NCBI RefSeq assembly: GCF_025847275.1 | Contig: NZ_JAOZEV010000001.1 | Span: 310,001-374,000 of the forward strand | Direction of reading: 5' to 3' | DNA: 64,000 nucleotides | Origin: Flavobacterium frigoritolerans | GTDB lineage: Bacteria; Bacteroidota; Bacteroidia; Flavobacteriales; Flavobacteriaceae | Shown: in pieces, positions 9,180 to 17,146 of the stretch | How positions within the stretch are numbered: the stretch's first letter is position 1 | How the letters are laid out: the number at the start of each line of letters is the position of its first letter | Translations under genes and position numbers: made by a program | The notes under the pieces: model-generated | The model's input: the letters and a program-made list of their open reading frames with translations, nothing else | Told to the model about the DNA's origin: nothing | Database searches by the model: none

Positions 9180-9963
9180 TGTATTTTTTATCTTTTGGGT
9201 CTATTGCCCCACTATTTAGATATTCTTTTTCTTTATAATATTCATCCATTACGGTATGAATTTGTTTATTGTCTAATGGATTTTGGTATTTTATTTTTTT
9301 ATTATTCCATCTCCAATAGTTCACACTTCCGCGTGCAATTTTTATCATTGAATTTCGAAGAAAATTTCTTGTTAGATAATTATCTAACTTATCTATTTCA
9401 CTTTCTAAAACAGCATCGACCATTTTAGTATGTGTTATCATATTTGGTCTGACACGTAATACATAGCGCCAAGGTTCATTAAATACATAATGCACTTTAT
9501 AGCGTTTACAATTAGGACACCAACGTTCCCTTTTATAAAAATGTGTTTTTTCTTTCTCAGTCAACGCTAATTTTGGGCTTCTCCATTCTGATTCTGAAAA
9601 CTCTTTTACCATCTGAAGGCTTTCAACATATACATGCTTTCTTTTTCTCTTTTTCTTTTTCTTAAAAGATTTATCAGAAGAATATTGTACTGTGTTTATC
9701 TTCTCTAATACTGTTTTATAGAACAATGCCTCTTTAGATCTTGCAATATCTTCCCTTAGTACAAAATAGCGCTGCCATCCTTTTTGGTAGGGCGTTGCTA
9801 AAGGAACTAAAGGCAAACAACTTTTCTTTTTCCAAAGTTCACCTTCAAGCTTATTCAACTGAATTAATTGTTTTTCGAAATCCTCTTTAACTAATCTCTT
9901 TTTTTGCCTTTTTTTCTTTAAGCGACTACATTGGATGTAATCATCTAAAAGATAATTATCCAT
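9169..9963 (-). CDS. Highly basic CxxC protein, first gene of the rtcB-prfH cluster
   Basis: I do not recognise a family. The 264-aa protein is extremely rich in Lys and Arg, with clusters at residues 15-24 (LKKKRQKKRL) and 100-110 (FKKKKKRKRKH). It has a single CxxC knuckle at C149/C152 (WCPNCKRY), and an aromatic/basic C-terminal half (EPWRYVLRVRPNMITHTKM ... NYWRWNNKK). There is no signal peptide or membrane segment. The composition suits RNA or ribosome binding. It overlaps rtcB by 11 bp and is the promoter-proximal gene, so it should be made in at least equal amounts. A role in recognition of damaged rRNA or as a cofactor is inferred from position only. Confidence 0.75.
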   Translation of the reverse strand: MDNYLLDDYIQCSRLKKKRQKKRLVKEDFEKQLIQLNKLEGELWKKKSCLPLVPLATPYQKGWQRYFVLREDIARSKEALFYKTVLEKINTVQYSSDKSFKKKKKRKRKHVYVESLQMVKEFSESEWRSPKLALTEKEKTHFYKRERWCPNCKRYKVHYVFNEPWRYVLRVRPNMITHTKMVDAVLESEIDKLDNYLTRNFLRNSMIKIARGSVNYWRWNNKKIKYQNPLDNKQIHTVMDEYYKEKEYLNSGAIDPKDKKYNGK

Positions 9964-9991
9964 TTTAAAAAAATTTAAATTATAGTTTTCC

Positions 9992-10018
9992 TGTCAAGTA
10001 TTAAAAAATACAAGACAA
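9992..10018 (-). promoter_or_regulatory. Imperfect hairpin in the leader before the rtcB-cluster first gene
   Basis: The arms TGTCAAGTATT and AATACAAGACA are complementary except for a 2-bp internal mismatch, around an AAAA loop. The element lies between the leader terminator and the first gene of the cluster. It has no U-tract. It could be part of an anti-terminator or a ribosome-standby structure; this is low-confidence inference. Confidence 0.35.
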
Positions 10019-10083
10019 AAGCATTTTATCTCCAATAGATAAATTGAGTTCGGGGTATCGGGAATTTTTTGAAGTGTCTAGAA

Positions 10084-10119
10084 TAAAAAAAGCCCGAAAG
10101 TTAATTTCCTTCGGGCTTA
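10084..10119 (-). terminator. Intrinsic terminator between leader ORF and rtcB cluster
   Basis: There is a 9-bp perfect GC-rich stem AAGCCCGAA / TTCGGGCTT (10090-10098 against 10110-10118). On the minus strand a U-rich run (TTTTTTATTC) follows. It lies 25 bp after the stop of the 28-codon ORF and about 120 bp before the first gene of the rtcB cluster, all on the same strand. It therefore either ends an independent short transcript or acts as an attenuator for the cluster. Confidence 0.85.
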
Positions 10120-10456
10120 TTCATATATCTAAAATTGATTTGCTATGATTGCGAAAAGCCACGAAGACACATGACAACAGAATCTAATCCTGATGTGATG
10201 TTTTGAGAGGTAAAGTTTAATACAAACATTGTCTTCGTTATTAATTGGTTAATGATTTATTTTCTAATGCAAATTTTGCAAATTATTTTTCAAATAAACA
10301 AATTCAAAAACAAGTATTTTCCTATAACACATATAACTAGCTGATTTTTAATTAATTAAATATTATTTTAAAAATCAAATCATAAGCAATAGTTAAATCC
10401 ATTTTTAAGTATAAATTTTGATTAAATTTACAGCTATTAAAAATAAACCAATACTT
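10120..10456. other. Divergent intergenic region between rtcB cluster and bshC
   Basis: Apart from the leader-like ORF at 10143-10229, this stretch is AT-rich. It contains a small palindromic element GCAAATTTTGC near 10269-10279, where a promoter reading towards the leader ORF would be expected. On the plus strand, TAAATTTTG at 10412-10420 is close to the Bacteroidota -7 element TAnnTTTG and would serve bshC. Confidence 0.4.
10143..10229 (-). CDS. 28-aa leader-like peptide upstream of the rtcB-prfH cluster
   Basis: On the minus strand an ATG at 10229-10227 opens a 28-codon frame ending in TAG at 10145-10143. It encodes MFVLNFTSQNITSGLDSVVM followed by CLRGFSQS. It is followed within 25 bp by a strong intrinsic terminator, and the next gene on that strand starts the rtcB cluster. 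I know no family for it. It has no run of one amino acid as in classical amino-acid attenuators. It may be a regulatory leader peptide, an independent small protein or chance. Support comes from the arrangement of ORF plus terminator rather than from homology. Confidence 0.45.
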   Translation of the reverse strand: MFVLNFTSQNITSGLDSVVMCLRGFSQS

Positions 10457-12046
10457 ATGCCAACCGACTGTATCAGCTACCAAACCTCAGGATATTTTTC
10501 AACATTGATACATGATTATTTAGAGCAAAAATCGGATTTAAAACCGCTATATAATAATTTTCCAACACTGGAAAACTTTGAGAAACAAATCATTGAAAAA
10601 CAACAAAATTTCGATGATAACAATAGAATGCCTTTGGTTTCTGTCTTAAAAGATCAGTATGCTACGATTGAACTTTCGGATTCAACCAAACAAAATATTG
10701 AAGCATTAGCACTCCCAAATACATTTACAGTTACAACTGGACATCAATTAAACTTATTTAGTGGACCTCTATATTTTTTGTATAAAATCATTTCTACTAT
10801 AAACCTTACCGCCGAATTAAAGTCAAAATATCCTTCTTATAACTTTGTTCCCATATATTGGATGGCAACCGAAGATCATGATTTTGAAGAAATTAATTAT
10901 TTTAATTTTAAAGGTAAAAAATTTAGATGGAATGCTGAAAGTACTGGTCCTGTGGGTAGATTATCAACGAAAGGGCTTGAAGATTTTTTCGAAATATATG
11001 CTTTAGAATTAGGTTCTAGCACTAATGCCAATGTCTTAAAAAAAATATTCAAGGAAGCTTATTTAAAACATGATAATCTGGCTAACGCAACCCGTTATCT
11101 AGCCAATAGTTTATTTGCTTCACAAGGCTTAGTAATTCTAGACGCCGATAATGCCAATTTAAAACGTGCTTTTATTCCTTATATAAAAGAAGAACTAGAA
11201 TCCCAATCTTCTTATAAAGCCGTTCAGGAAACCATTGAAAAACTAAAAGATTATACAATACAGGTAAATCCTCGTGAAATTAATTTATTTTATATCGAAG
11301 ATGAATTACGCGAACGTATTATTTTTGAAAATGGAAAATACAAAGTAAACAATACCCGAATTGAATTCTCAGGAAAAGAAATCTTTGATTTATTAGAAAG
11401 TAATCCCGAAAAATTCAGTCCAAACGTGATTATGCGTCCGCTATATCAGGAAATTATTCTTCCAAATTTATGCTACATTGGCGGAGGTGGAGAAATCGCA
11501 TATTGGTTAGAATTAAAGTCCTTTTTTGACACTGTTAAGATTACTTTCCCAATGCTTTTAATTAGAAATTCGGTGCTTTTAGCAACCGAAAAACAAGTTA
11601 AAAAAGCGGATCAATTAAATCTATCATGGAGCGATTTATTTTCAAAGCAAGAAAATTTAATTAATAAAAGCACAAGAGAATTATCTCCATTTTCTATTGA
11701 TTTAACACCTCAAAAAGAGATTTTACAGAAGCAATTCGAATATCTTTATGAATTGGCAAATCAAACTGATAAATCGTTTACAGGAGCTGTAAAAGCACAA
11801 GAAATCAAACAAATAAAAGGATTAGACAACCTTGAAAAAAGATTATTAAAAGCTCAAAAAAGAAAGCTAAATGACATTTTACAACGTATTACTAGCTTGC
11901 AAAATGAGTTATTCCCTAACAGAAGTTTACAGGAGCGTCAAGCCAATTTTTCGGAATTTTATCTGGAAAAAGGCGAAGAATTAATTCCGCTTTTAATTAA
12001 AGAATTAAAACCATTAGAATCTAATTTTAATGTTATAACAATATAA
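10457..12046 (+). CDS. bshC: Bacillithiol synthase BshC (cysteine-adding enzyme)
   Basis: This 529-aa protein matches BshC, which adds cysteine to GlcN-malate in the last step of bacillithiol synthesis. Diagnostic segments are the start (MPTDCISYQTSGYFSTLI), TTGHQLNLFSGPLYFLYKI, VPIYWMATEDHDFEEI and IGGGGEIAYWLELKSFF. The C-terminal part is a long charged helix region, as in the family coiled coil. I start at the ATG at 10457. An upstream in-frame TTG at 10418 adds 13 residues that do not fit the family start, and it lies in a promoter-like sequence. Bacillithiol is the main low-molecular-weight thiol of many Bacteroidota, so the cell should also carry bshA and bshB elsewhere. Confidence 0.93.
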   Translation: MPTDCISYQTSGYFSTLIHDYLEQKSDLKPLYNNFPTLENFEKQIIEKQQNFDDNNRMPLVSVLKDQYATIELSDSTKQNIEALALPNTFTVTTGHQLNLFSGPLYFLYKIISTINLTAELKSKYPSYNFVPIYWMATEDHDFEEINYFNFKGKKFRWNAESTGPVGRLSTKGLEDFFEIYALELGSSTNANVLKKIFKEAYLKHDNLANATRYLANSLFASQGLVILDADNANLKRAFIPYIKEELESQSSYKAVQETIEKLKDYTIQVNPREINLFYIEDELRERIIFENGKYKVNNTRIEFSGKEIFDLLESNPEKFSPNVIMRPLYQEIILPNLCYIGGGGEIAYWLELKSFFDTVKITFPMLLIRNSVLLATEKQVKKADQLNLSWSDLFSKQENLINKSTRELSPFSIDLTPQKEILQKQFEYLYELANQTDKSFTGAVKAQEIKQIKGLDNLEKRLLKAQKRKLNDILQRITSLQNELFPNRSLQERQANFSEFYLEKGEELIPLLIKELKPLESNFNVITI

Positions 12047-12196
12047 GAATCCGTTCAAAATTTAGGCAGGCTCTTAAAAACAAAACAATAAAGTAATAAT
12101 CATAAGAAAATAAATAACCGCTTACTTCTTAGACTATTACCCTCTAAACCAAATTATTAACTTTTAAAACAAAAACTAACCTATTACCAAAACATT

Positions 12197-13468
12197 ATGA
12201 CCAGAGAGCGCTTGATTTCACTAGATGTCTTCAGAGGATTAACTATTTTATTAATGACAATCGTCAATAATCCAGGAAGCTGGAGCGCTATTTACCCTCC
12301 TCTATTACATTCAGAGTGGCATGGTTGCACACCAACCGATTTGGTTTTTCCATTTTTCATCTTCATTATGGGAGTTGCCGTTTCTTTTGCAATGCCTACA
12401 AAAAACTTTAACAGCACAACTTTTAATAAAATATTAGTACGCTCGTTACGAATGTTTTGTCTTGGAATTTTCTTTAATTTCTTTGCCAAAATACAACTTT
12501 TTGGGCTCGAAGGTATTCCGTTGCTTATTGGCCGATTAATCATAACTATTGCGGTAGGATATGCATTAATGGGTAATTTTAGCTCTAAAGTAAAAAACAT
12601 TCTAGCCTTTTCAATCCTATTTATTTACCTCTTTTTGGCTTATAGCGGTATTGAAGCATATCAAGACGTGAGACTTCCAGGAGTTCTACAACGTATCGCA
12701 ATTGTATATTTTGTAGTCTCGCTTTTATATTTAAAATCAAACCAAAAAACACAAATACTAGTTGCTTCATTCTTGTTATTAGGATATTGGGCAGTAATGG
12801 CATTAATTCCTGTTCCGGGAATTGGAGAAGCTAATTTTGATAAAGGAACTAATCTAGCTTCTTGGATAGATAGTATCTTATTAAAAGGGCATATGTACCG
12901 CGGAACCATAACATGGGATCCTGAAGGTATTTTAAGTACAATTCCATCAATTGCAACTGGAATTATTGGTTTACTTATTGGTCAGTTATTACACCGTTCT
13001 ATACCCAAAATAGAGATTGCTAAAAAAATGGCAATCGCTGGTATAATTCTAATCATCATTGCTCAAATTTGGAGTATTGTTTTTCCGATAAACAAATCCT
13101 TATGGACAAGTACATATGTATTATATACTGCTGGGCTAGCAACAACTTGTCTAGCATTATTATATTATCTTATTGATATTCTAAACTTAAAAAAAGGAAT
13201 TAAATTATTCTTGATTTGGGGAGTAAATCCAATGATTGTATTTTTCTTTTCTCAAATAATCCCACAAGGATTGGTAATGTTTCAATTTAAAAACCCACAT
13301 AATCCTGATCAACAAATCAATCTTTTAGATTATTTATACAGTTTTGGAATTGCACCTTTTTTCAGTAATCCAATGACAGCTTCATTAGCTGGAGCGCTCA
13401 CATACGTTGGTATTTGGACATTCATTTTATGGATTTTCTACAAGAATAAACTTATTTTTAAGGTTTAA
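12197..13468 (+). CDS. NagX/DUF5009-type membrane acyltransferase
   Basis: This 423-aa inner-membrane protein has about 10-11 hydrophobic segments. The N-terminal signature RLISLDVFRGLTILLMTIVN and the HSEWHGCTPTDLVFPFFIFIMG region match the heparan-alpha-glucosaminide N-acetyltransferase-like family (NagX, DUF1624/DUF5009). The histidine in LLHSEWHG is the candidate acetyl-accepting residue. The bacterial members are thought to acetylate amino sugars across the membrane, often in GlcNAc or glycan catabolism. No sugar genes are adjacent here. A second, more distant family member is encoded at 25528-26718. Confidence 0.82.
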   Translation: MTRERLISLDVFRGLTILLMTIVNNPGSWSAIYPPLLHSEWHGCTPTDLVFPFFIFIMGVAVSFAMPTKNFNSTTFNKILVRSLRMFCLGIFFNFFAKIQLFGLEGIPLLIGRLIITIAVGYALMGNFSSKVKNILAFSILFIYLFLAYSGIEAYQDVRLPGVLQRIAIVYFVVSLLYLKSNQKTQILVASFLLLGYWAVMALIPVPGIGEANFDKGTNLASWIDSILLKGHMYRGTITWDPEGILSTIPSIATGIIGLLIGQLLHRSIPKIEIAKKMAIAGIILIIIAQIWSIVFPINKSLWTSTYVLYTAGLATTCLALLYYLIDILNLKKGIKLFLIWGVNPMIVFFFSQIIPQGLVMFQFKNPHNPDQQINLLDYLYSFGIAPFFSNPMTASLAGALTYVGIWTFILWIFYKNKLIFKV

Positions 13469-13495
13469 TTTTCCTTAACGATATGCACAAAATAC

Positions 13496-13541
13496 AGACA
13501 CACTACGGTGTGTCTATACTAGTGCATCACAATCGATGCAC
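13496..13541. repeat. Two consecutive hairpins upstream of ndk
   Basis: AGACACAC / GTGTGTCT (13496-13503 and 13508-13515) encloses TACG, a UNCG-class stable tetraloop closed by C-G. Seven bases later GTGCATC / GATGCAC (13522-13528 and 13535-13541) forms a second stem. Neither has a good U-tract, so they are not typical terminators. They may be RNA structure at the end of the acyltransferase mRNA or a protein-binding site. Confidence 0.6.
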
Positions 13542-13603
13542 CATTTCTAAATATTAATTATCATAAAGACAGCCTGTGTAGTTTTAATTATGAATTTATT
13601 AAA

Positions 13604-13631
13604 TTGAATTCATAAAAAAAGTCTATTTTTG
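13604..13631 (+). promoter_or_regulatory. Bacteroidota-type promoter of ndk
   Basis: TTG at 13604-13606 and TATTTTTG (fits TAnnTTTG) at 13624-13631 are separated by 17 bp. This matches the Bacteroidota sigma-ABfr promoter consensus. It ends 23 bp before the ndk start codon. Confidence 0.7.
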
Positions 13632-13654
13632 CACAAAATTTAATAAAAATAAAA

Positions 13655-14074
13655 ATGGCAACAAATAGAACTTTTACAATGATTAAGCCAGATGCAGTTC
13701 AAAACGGACACATCGGAAATATCTTAGCAATGATTACTAATGGAGGATTTAAAATCGTTTCATTAAAATTAACTCAATTAACTGTAGCTGATGCTCAAGC
13801 ATTTTATGCTGTTCACGCTGCAAGACCTTTCTACGGAGAATTAGTAGAATTCATGTCTCGCGGACCAATTGTTGCTGCTATTTTAGAAAAAGACAACGCT
13901 GTTGAAGATTTCAGAACTTTAATCGGAGCTACAAACCCTGCTGAAGCTGCTGAAGGAACAATTCGTAAAGCATATGCTACTTCTATCGGAGAAAATGCAG
14001 TTCACGGTTCTGATAGCGACGAAAATGCTGCTATCGAAGGTGCATTCCATTTTGCTGGAAGAGAGCAATTCTAG
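13655..14074 (+). CDS. ndk: Nucleoside-diphosphate kinase
   Basis: This 139-aa enzyme transfers the gamma-phosphate of ATP to nucleoside diphosphates. The family start ([19 protein letters not shown]) and the active-site segment [12 protein letters not shown], with the phospho-histidine at H117, are intact. Length and sequence are ordinary for bacterial Ndk. It has its own promoter and a strong terminator, so it is monocistronic. Codon use looks optimised (AAC, GGA, CGT), as expected for a highly expressed gene. Confidence 0.98.
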   Translation: MATNRTFTMIKPDAVQNGHIGNILAMITNGGFKIVSLKLTQLTVADAQAFYAVHAARPFYGELVEFMSRGPIVAAILEKDNAVEDFRTLIGATNPAEAAEGTIRKAYATSIGENAVHGSDSDENAAIEGAFHFAGREQF

Positions 14075-14118
14075 TATTCAGTAAATCAGTCGCAGTTTTA
14101 CTGTAACAGTTTACATCA

Positions 14119-14158
14119 TAAAAAAAGTCCCATTTCAAATGAAATGGGACTTTTTTTT
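14119..14158 (+). terminator. Bidirectional terminator after ndk
   Basis: AAGTCCCATTTC / GAAATGGGACTT forms a 12-bp perfect stem around AAAT, flanked by A6 on the left and T8 on the right. It separates ndk from the convergent DUF721 gene and can serve both. Confidence 0.95.
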
Positions 14159-14189
14159 ATAACTCTGTTTTACTGAAACTGAAAACTAT

Positions 14190-14486
14190 CTATCTCAAAA
14201 CTACATCACGAACTACATCTCTTCGTAATTCTTCATTTATCATTGTAATGATTTTAGATTTTCCGTGGGTCAGTTCCTCTCTTAAAACTGATGACGTTAG
14301 CTCTACATAAAGTGTACTTCCTTTTAAAACTACATTTCGGGTATAACTATTTACACCATTCCCCATCAGTTGTCGCCATGCCTCTTTCACATCAATCTGA
14401 TCCATTCCGGGTTGGAGCTTATTTACTTGGATAATTTTTTGTAAAATATCTCCAACAGTACTCTGATTATTTAGTCTTTTTGCCAT
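14190..14486 (-). CDS. DUF721 (DciA-like) protein
   Basis: This 98-aa protein starts MAKRLNNQSTVGDILQKIIQ. It carries the DUF721 pattern (DVKEAWRQLMG ... YTRNVVLKGSTLYVELTSSVLREELTHGKSKII). Related proteins include DciA, the loader of the replicative helicase in bacteria without DnaC, so a role near replication is possible. I chose the ATG at 14486. A longer frame begins at 14543 inside the upstream lipoprotein gene, but its extra 19 residues do not look like part of the domain. The gene overlaps the end of the lipoprotein gene by 20 bp. Confidence 0.8.
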   Translation of the reverse strand: MAKRLNNQSTVGDILQKIIQVNKLQPGMDQIDVKEAWRQLMGNGVNSYTRNVVLKGSTLYVELTSSVLREELTHGKSKIITMINEELRRDVVRDVVLR

Positions 14487-14910
14487 TGTCTGTAATATTA
14501 ATTGGTCCTGCTTTTTTATAATGATATTCTTTCTTCTCAGCATTTAGCAGCACTAACTCACTATCTGTTAAAGCAATTAATTCTTCACTCCATTTCATAT
14601 AAGGTGTTGAATAATCTAAGAAGGCTTTACCTTCTTTAAATCTTACTTTTACATCCTCATGTACATCATTTGTTACAAAAGTTCCATCCAATTGTGGCAT
14701 TACTTTTTGGCGGGTTCCTGTATTATCAGCTCCGATCATAAAATAATCATAGCTCTCGTTCATTCCATAATCTTTGTCTTCACCCTTATCAAAAACAACT
14801 TTTTCAATCTCCCAATATCCATTTAATTTAGCAATATCGGCAGGTTCTATTTTCTGTTGACAAGCTACAAACAAAAATGAGACTAAGAGAATTTTAAATA
14901 CGTTTTTCAT
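14467..14910 (-). CDS. Lipocalin-like lipoprotein
   Basis: This 147-aa protein starts with a lipoprotein signal peptide (MKNVFKILLVSFLFVACQQ; lipobox cysteine C17). The mature part begins LNGYWEIEKVVFDKGEDKDYG and has beta-rich segments consistent with the lipocalin-like folds common in Bacteroidota lipoproteins. It should be anchored in the membrane facing the periplasm or outer surface. The ligand is unknown. Its 3' end overlaps the DUF721 gene, so both are probably on one transcript. Confidence 0.78.
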   Translation of the reverse strand: MKNVFKILLVSFLFVACQQKIEPADIAKLNGYWEIEKVVFDKGEDKDYGMNESYDYFMIGADNTGTRQKVMPQLDGTFVTNDVHEDVKVRFKEGKAFLDYSTPYMKWSEELIALTDSELVLLNAEKKEYHYKKAGPINITDNGKKTK

Positions 14911-15260
14911 TATAAATTAATTTTTTCTTGGAAGGCTTTATGATGCTACATCTTTATTATGATTAAAAACCCATAATAGAGAATACCACTTTTAATGAAA
15001 TTCTATGAAGTGACTAGGGCTAAAGCTTCACGGTAATATGAATATTTTTATTAAACACAAAGTTAACTTTATAAAATTGATAAAGAAGAAAAAATCATCA
15101 AAACCCAACAAACTATTTTATTTATCTGAACTTATCTATAAAGCAAAAAACCAACGAATACTATAAATATTCCTTGGCTCTTTATACATAAAACACAGCT
15201 TATCCTAACAAAGAAAAGCTTTATCTTATAAAAAAATATTGTGAAAATATTTTTATTGAA
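14911..15260. other. Intergenic stretch without recognisable genes
   Basis: This is about 350 bp of AT-rich DNA. It shows no convincing reading frame, hairpin terminator or repeat. It probably includes the promoter of the lipoprotein gene (minus strand) near its left end. Confidence 0.5.
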
Positions 15261-15431
15261 TTATCTTTTTGTCTGAATTCTTCTAAGAAGACCAAGAACA
15301 AACAAAATAACACCTATTACTAATAAAACATAATATACTGTTAGATTTTGTTCTCTAAAAATATTAGACAAAACAAAAGAAAGAATGCTGCCAAAATAAA
15401 AATATATCGGCGGAATAGTATTAAAACTCAT
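15261..15431 (-). CDS. Small two-helix membrane protein downstream of ftsY
   Basis: A 56-aa frame begins at ATG 15431 and ends at TAA 15261. It begins MSFNTIPPIYFYFGSILSF and has a second hydrophobic stretch VYYVLLVIGVILFVLGLL, then a basic end (RRIQTKR). This is a typical two-helix hairpin with a positive C-terminus on the inside. It starts 7 bp after the ftsY stop on the same strand, so it should be co-translated with ftsY. I know no family name. A role in membrane targeting or insertion is possible but only inferred from its neighbour. Confidence 0.65.
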   Translation of the reverse strand: MSFNTIPPIYFYFGSILSFVLSNIFREQNLTVYYVLLVIGVILFVLGLLRRIQTKR

Positions 15432-15438
15432 CTGAAAA

Positions 15439-16392
15439 TTATTTAAAGAAGCTATCTACAAACTCATACTTATTAAAAACCTGCAAGTCTTCAATTCCTT
15501 CACCAACACCAATGTATTTTACAGGAATTTTAAACTGATCCGAAATACCAATTACAACACCGCCTTTGGCTGTACCATCTAATTTAGTTACAGCAAGAGC
15601 TGTTACTTCGGTTGCTGCTGTAAATTGCTTAGCTTGTTCAAAAGCATTTTGACCTGTTGAACCATCCAAAACCAAAAGTACATCGTGTGGTGCATCGGCT
15701 ACAACTTTTTGCATGACGCGTTTAACTTTTGTAAGCTCGTTCATCAAGTTAATTTTGTTGTGCAAACGTCCTGCTGTGTCAATTATAACTACATCTGCAT
15801 TTTGTGCTACTGCTGACTGTAAGGTATCAAATGCAACTGATGCTGGATCACTACCCATATTTTGTCTTACAATTGGCACATCTACGCGATCAGCCCAAAT
15901 TTGCAATTGGTCAATCGCTGCTGCACGAAAAGTATCTGCCGCACCTAATACTACCTTATAACCTGCTTTTTTAAACTGATAAGCTAATTTACCAATAGTT
16001 GTGGTCTTTCCTACTCCATTTACTCCTACCACCATTAAAACATATGGCTTTGTCTGAATAGGAACTACAAATTCGGTTGCCTCACCTGTATTGGTTTCGG
16101 ATAACAAGCCTGCAATTTCTTCGCGTAAGATTTGATTTAACTCATCAACACCAAGATATTTATCGGCAGCTACACGGTTTTCTATTCGGGTAATAATTTT
16201 TAGAGTTGTCTCTACTCCAACATCTGAAGAAACAAGGATTTCTTCCAAATTATCTAAAACGTCGTCATCGACTTTAGATTTACCAGCTACTGCTTTACTT
16301 AATTTAGAAAAGAAAGATGTTTTTGATTTCTCAAGACTCTTGTCTAGTGTCTCTTTTTTATCGGATGAAAATATTTTTTTAAAAAAACTCAT
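15439..16392 (-). CDS. ftsY: Signal recognition particle receptor FtsY
   Basis: This 317-aa SRP-receptor GTPase docks ribosome-SRP complexes at the inner membrane. The N-terminal helical N domain is followed by the G domain. The P-loop is GVNGVGKTT (about 123-131), followed by DTFRAAAIDQLQIWADR, DTAGRLHNK and TKLDGTAKGG. There is no long acidic A domain, as usual in Bacteroidota. The gene lies downstream of rpmB-rpmG-DUF4295, an arrangement common in the phylum. It is separated from them here by a terminator, so it should have its own promoter in 16393-16660. Confidence 0.97.
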   Translation of the reverse strand: MSFFKKIFSSDKKETLDKSLEKSKTSFFSKLSKAVAGKSKVDDDVLDNLEEILVSSDVGVETTLKIITRIENRVAADKYLGVDELNQILREEIAGLLSETNTGEATEFVVPIQTKPYVLMVVGVNGVGKTTTIGKLAYQFKKAGYKVVLGAADTFRAAAIDQLQIWADRVDVPIVRQNMGSDPASVAFDTLQSAVAQNADVVIIDTAGRLHNKINLMNELTKVKRVMQKVVADAPHDVLLVLDGSTGQNAFEQAKQFTAATEVTALAVTKLDGTAKGGVVIGISDQFKIPVKYIGVGEGIEDLQVFNKYEFVDSFFK

Positions 16393-16660
16393 TTTTATAT
16401 AGGTTGTTAGTTTTTCGAATTATTTAGATTTTTCTCACAATCTACAACAATTCTAGAGTTTAAAGAAGTCCAAATGTCTTTAATTAGCTCCAATTACTTC
16501 ACATAATTTCCAATTTCATAGGAGTTAAGCGAACTAGGTTTGCAGAAAAAACCTTTTTGTTCTGGGGTCCAAAACAAAAGATTATAGCAAATGCGGGAAC
16601 ATTGATTAAAAAAGGGCTATTGTCTGGCTTCTCTAAATTTTGAGACAAATATAAAAAATA
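16393..16660. other. Upstream region of ftsY
   Basis: No gene is visible. On the minus strand, TATAATCTTTTG near 16570-16582 is similar to but not an exact TAnnTTTG element and may be the ftsY promoter. Nothing else is recognisable. Confidence 0.35.
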
Positions 16661-16693
16661 AAAAAGCTACTTCCGAATGAAAGTAGCTTTTCT
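16661..16693 (-). terminator. Terminator of the rpmB-rpmG-DUF4295 operon
   Basis: AAAAGCTACTT / AAGTAGCTTTT (16662-16672 and 16681-16691) is an 11-bp perfect stem, flanked on the left by an A-rich run that gives a U-tract on the minus strand. Confidence 0.88.
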
Positions 16694-16711
16694 ATATATT
16701 GTAATTGTTAA

Positions 16712-16864
16712 TTATTTCTTTTTCAAGAAAGTATCAACTTCTTCAGGAGCCATAATAGATTCTACGAATGTATATGCACCAGTTTTAGGAGATTTCACCA
16801 TTTTGATGGCTTTTGATAATCTCTTAGAAGCTGTTTGTAACGATGCTACGGTTTTCTTTGCCAT
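16712..16864 (-). CDS. DUF4295 protein, ribosomal-operon small protein
   Basis: This 50-aa protein begins MAKKTVASLQTASKRLSKAI and ends VESIMAPEEVDTFLKKK. It matches the DUF4295 family, which in Bacteroidota nearly always follows rpmG. The basic, short sequence and linkage to two ribosomal protein genes suggest a ribosome-associated protein, but its exact function is not established as far as I know. It lies 72 bp downstream of rpmG and ends directly before the operon terminator. Confidence 0.9.
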   Translation of the reverse strand: MAKKTVASLQTASKRLSKAIKMVKSPKTGAYTFVESIMAPEEVDTFLKKK

Positions 16865-16936
16865 GATTCAAATGTTATTTGAAGTTTTTATAAAGCTCTA
16901 ATGGAAAACCATTGAGATTTATAAAATCTCTAATTA

Positions 16937-17119
16937 TTACTTAATTTCTTTGTGAACAGTTACACGTTTCAAGATTGGATTAAATTTCTTAATCTCTAAT
17001 CTGTCTGGAGTATTTTTTTTGTTCTTTGTTGTAATGTATCTTGAAGTTCCTGCTACACCAGAAGTCTTGTGTTCAGTACATTCTAAAATTACTTGGATTC
17101 TATTACCTTTCTTTGCCAT
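16937..17119 (-). CDS. rpmG: 50S ribosomal protein L33
   Basis: The 60-aa sequence ([20 protein letters not shown] ... [20 protein letters not shown]) is typical L33. It retains only one cysteine (C14) instead of the four-cysteine zinc ribbon, so it is a zinc-independent form, the usual one in Bacteroidota. It lies 27 bp downstream of rpmB and is co-transcribed with it. Confidence 0.97.
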   Translation of the reverse strand: MAKKGNRIQVILECTEHKTSGVAGTSRYITTKNKKNTPDRLEIKKFNPILKRVTVHKEIK

Positions 17120-17146
17120 CTTGCTATATATTTATTTTGGAAAAGA

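Noticed and set aside
10418..10456. N-terminal extension of BshC from a TTG start
   Set aside because: The 13 extra residues do not fit the family start, and the TTG lies within a TAAATTTTG promoter-like element.
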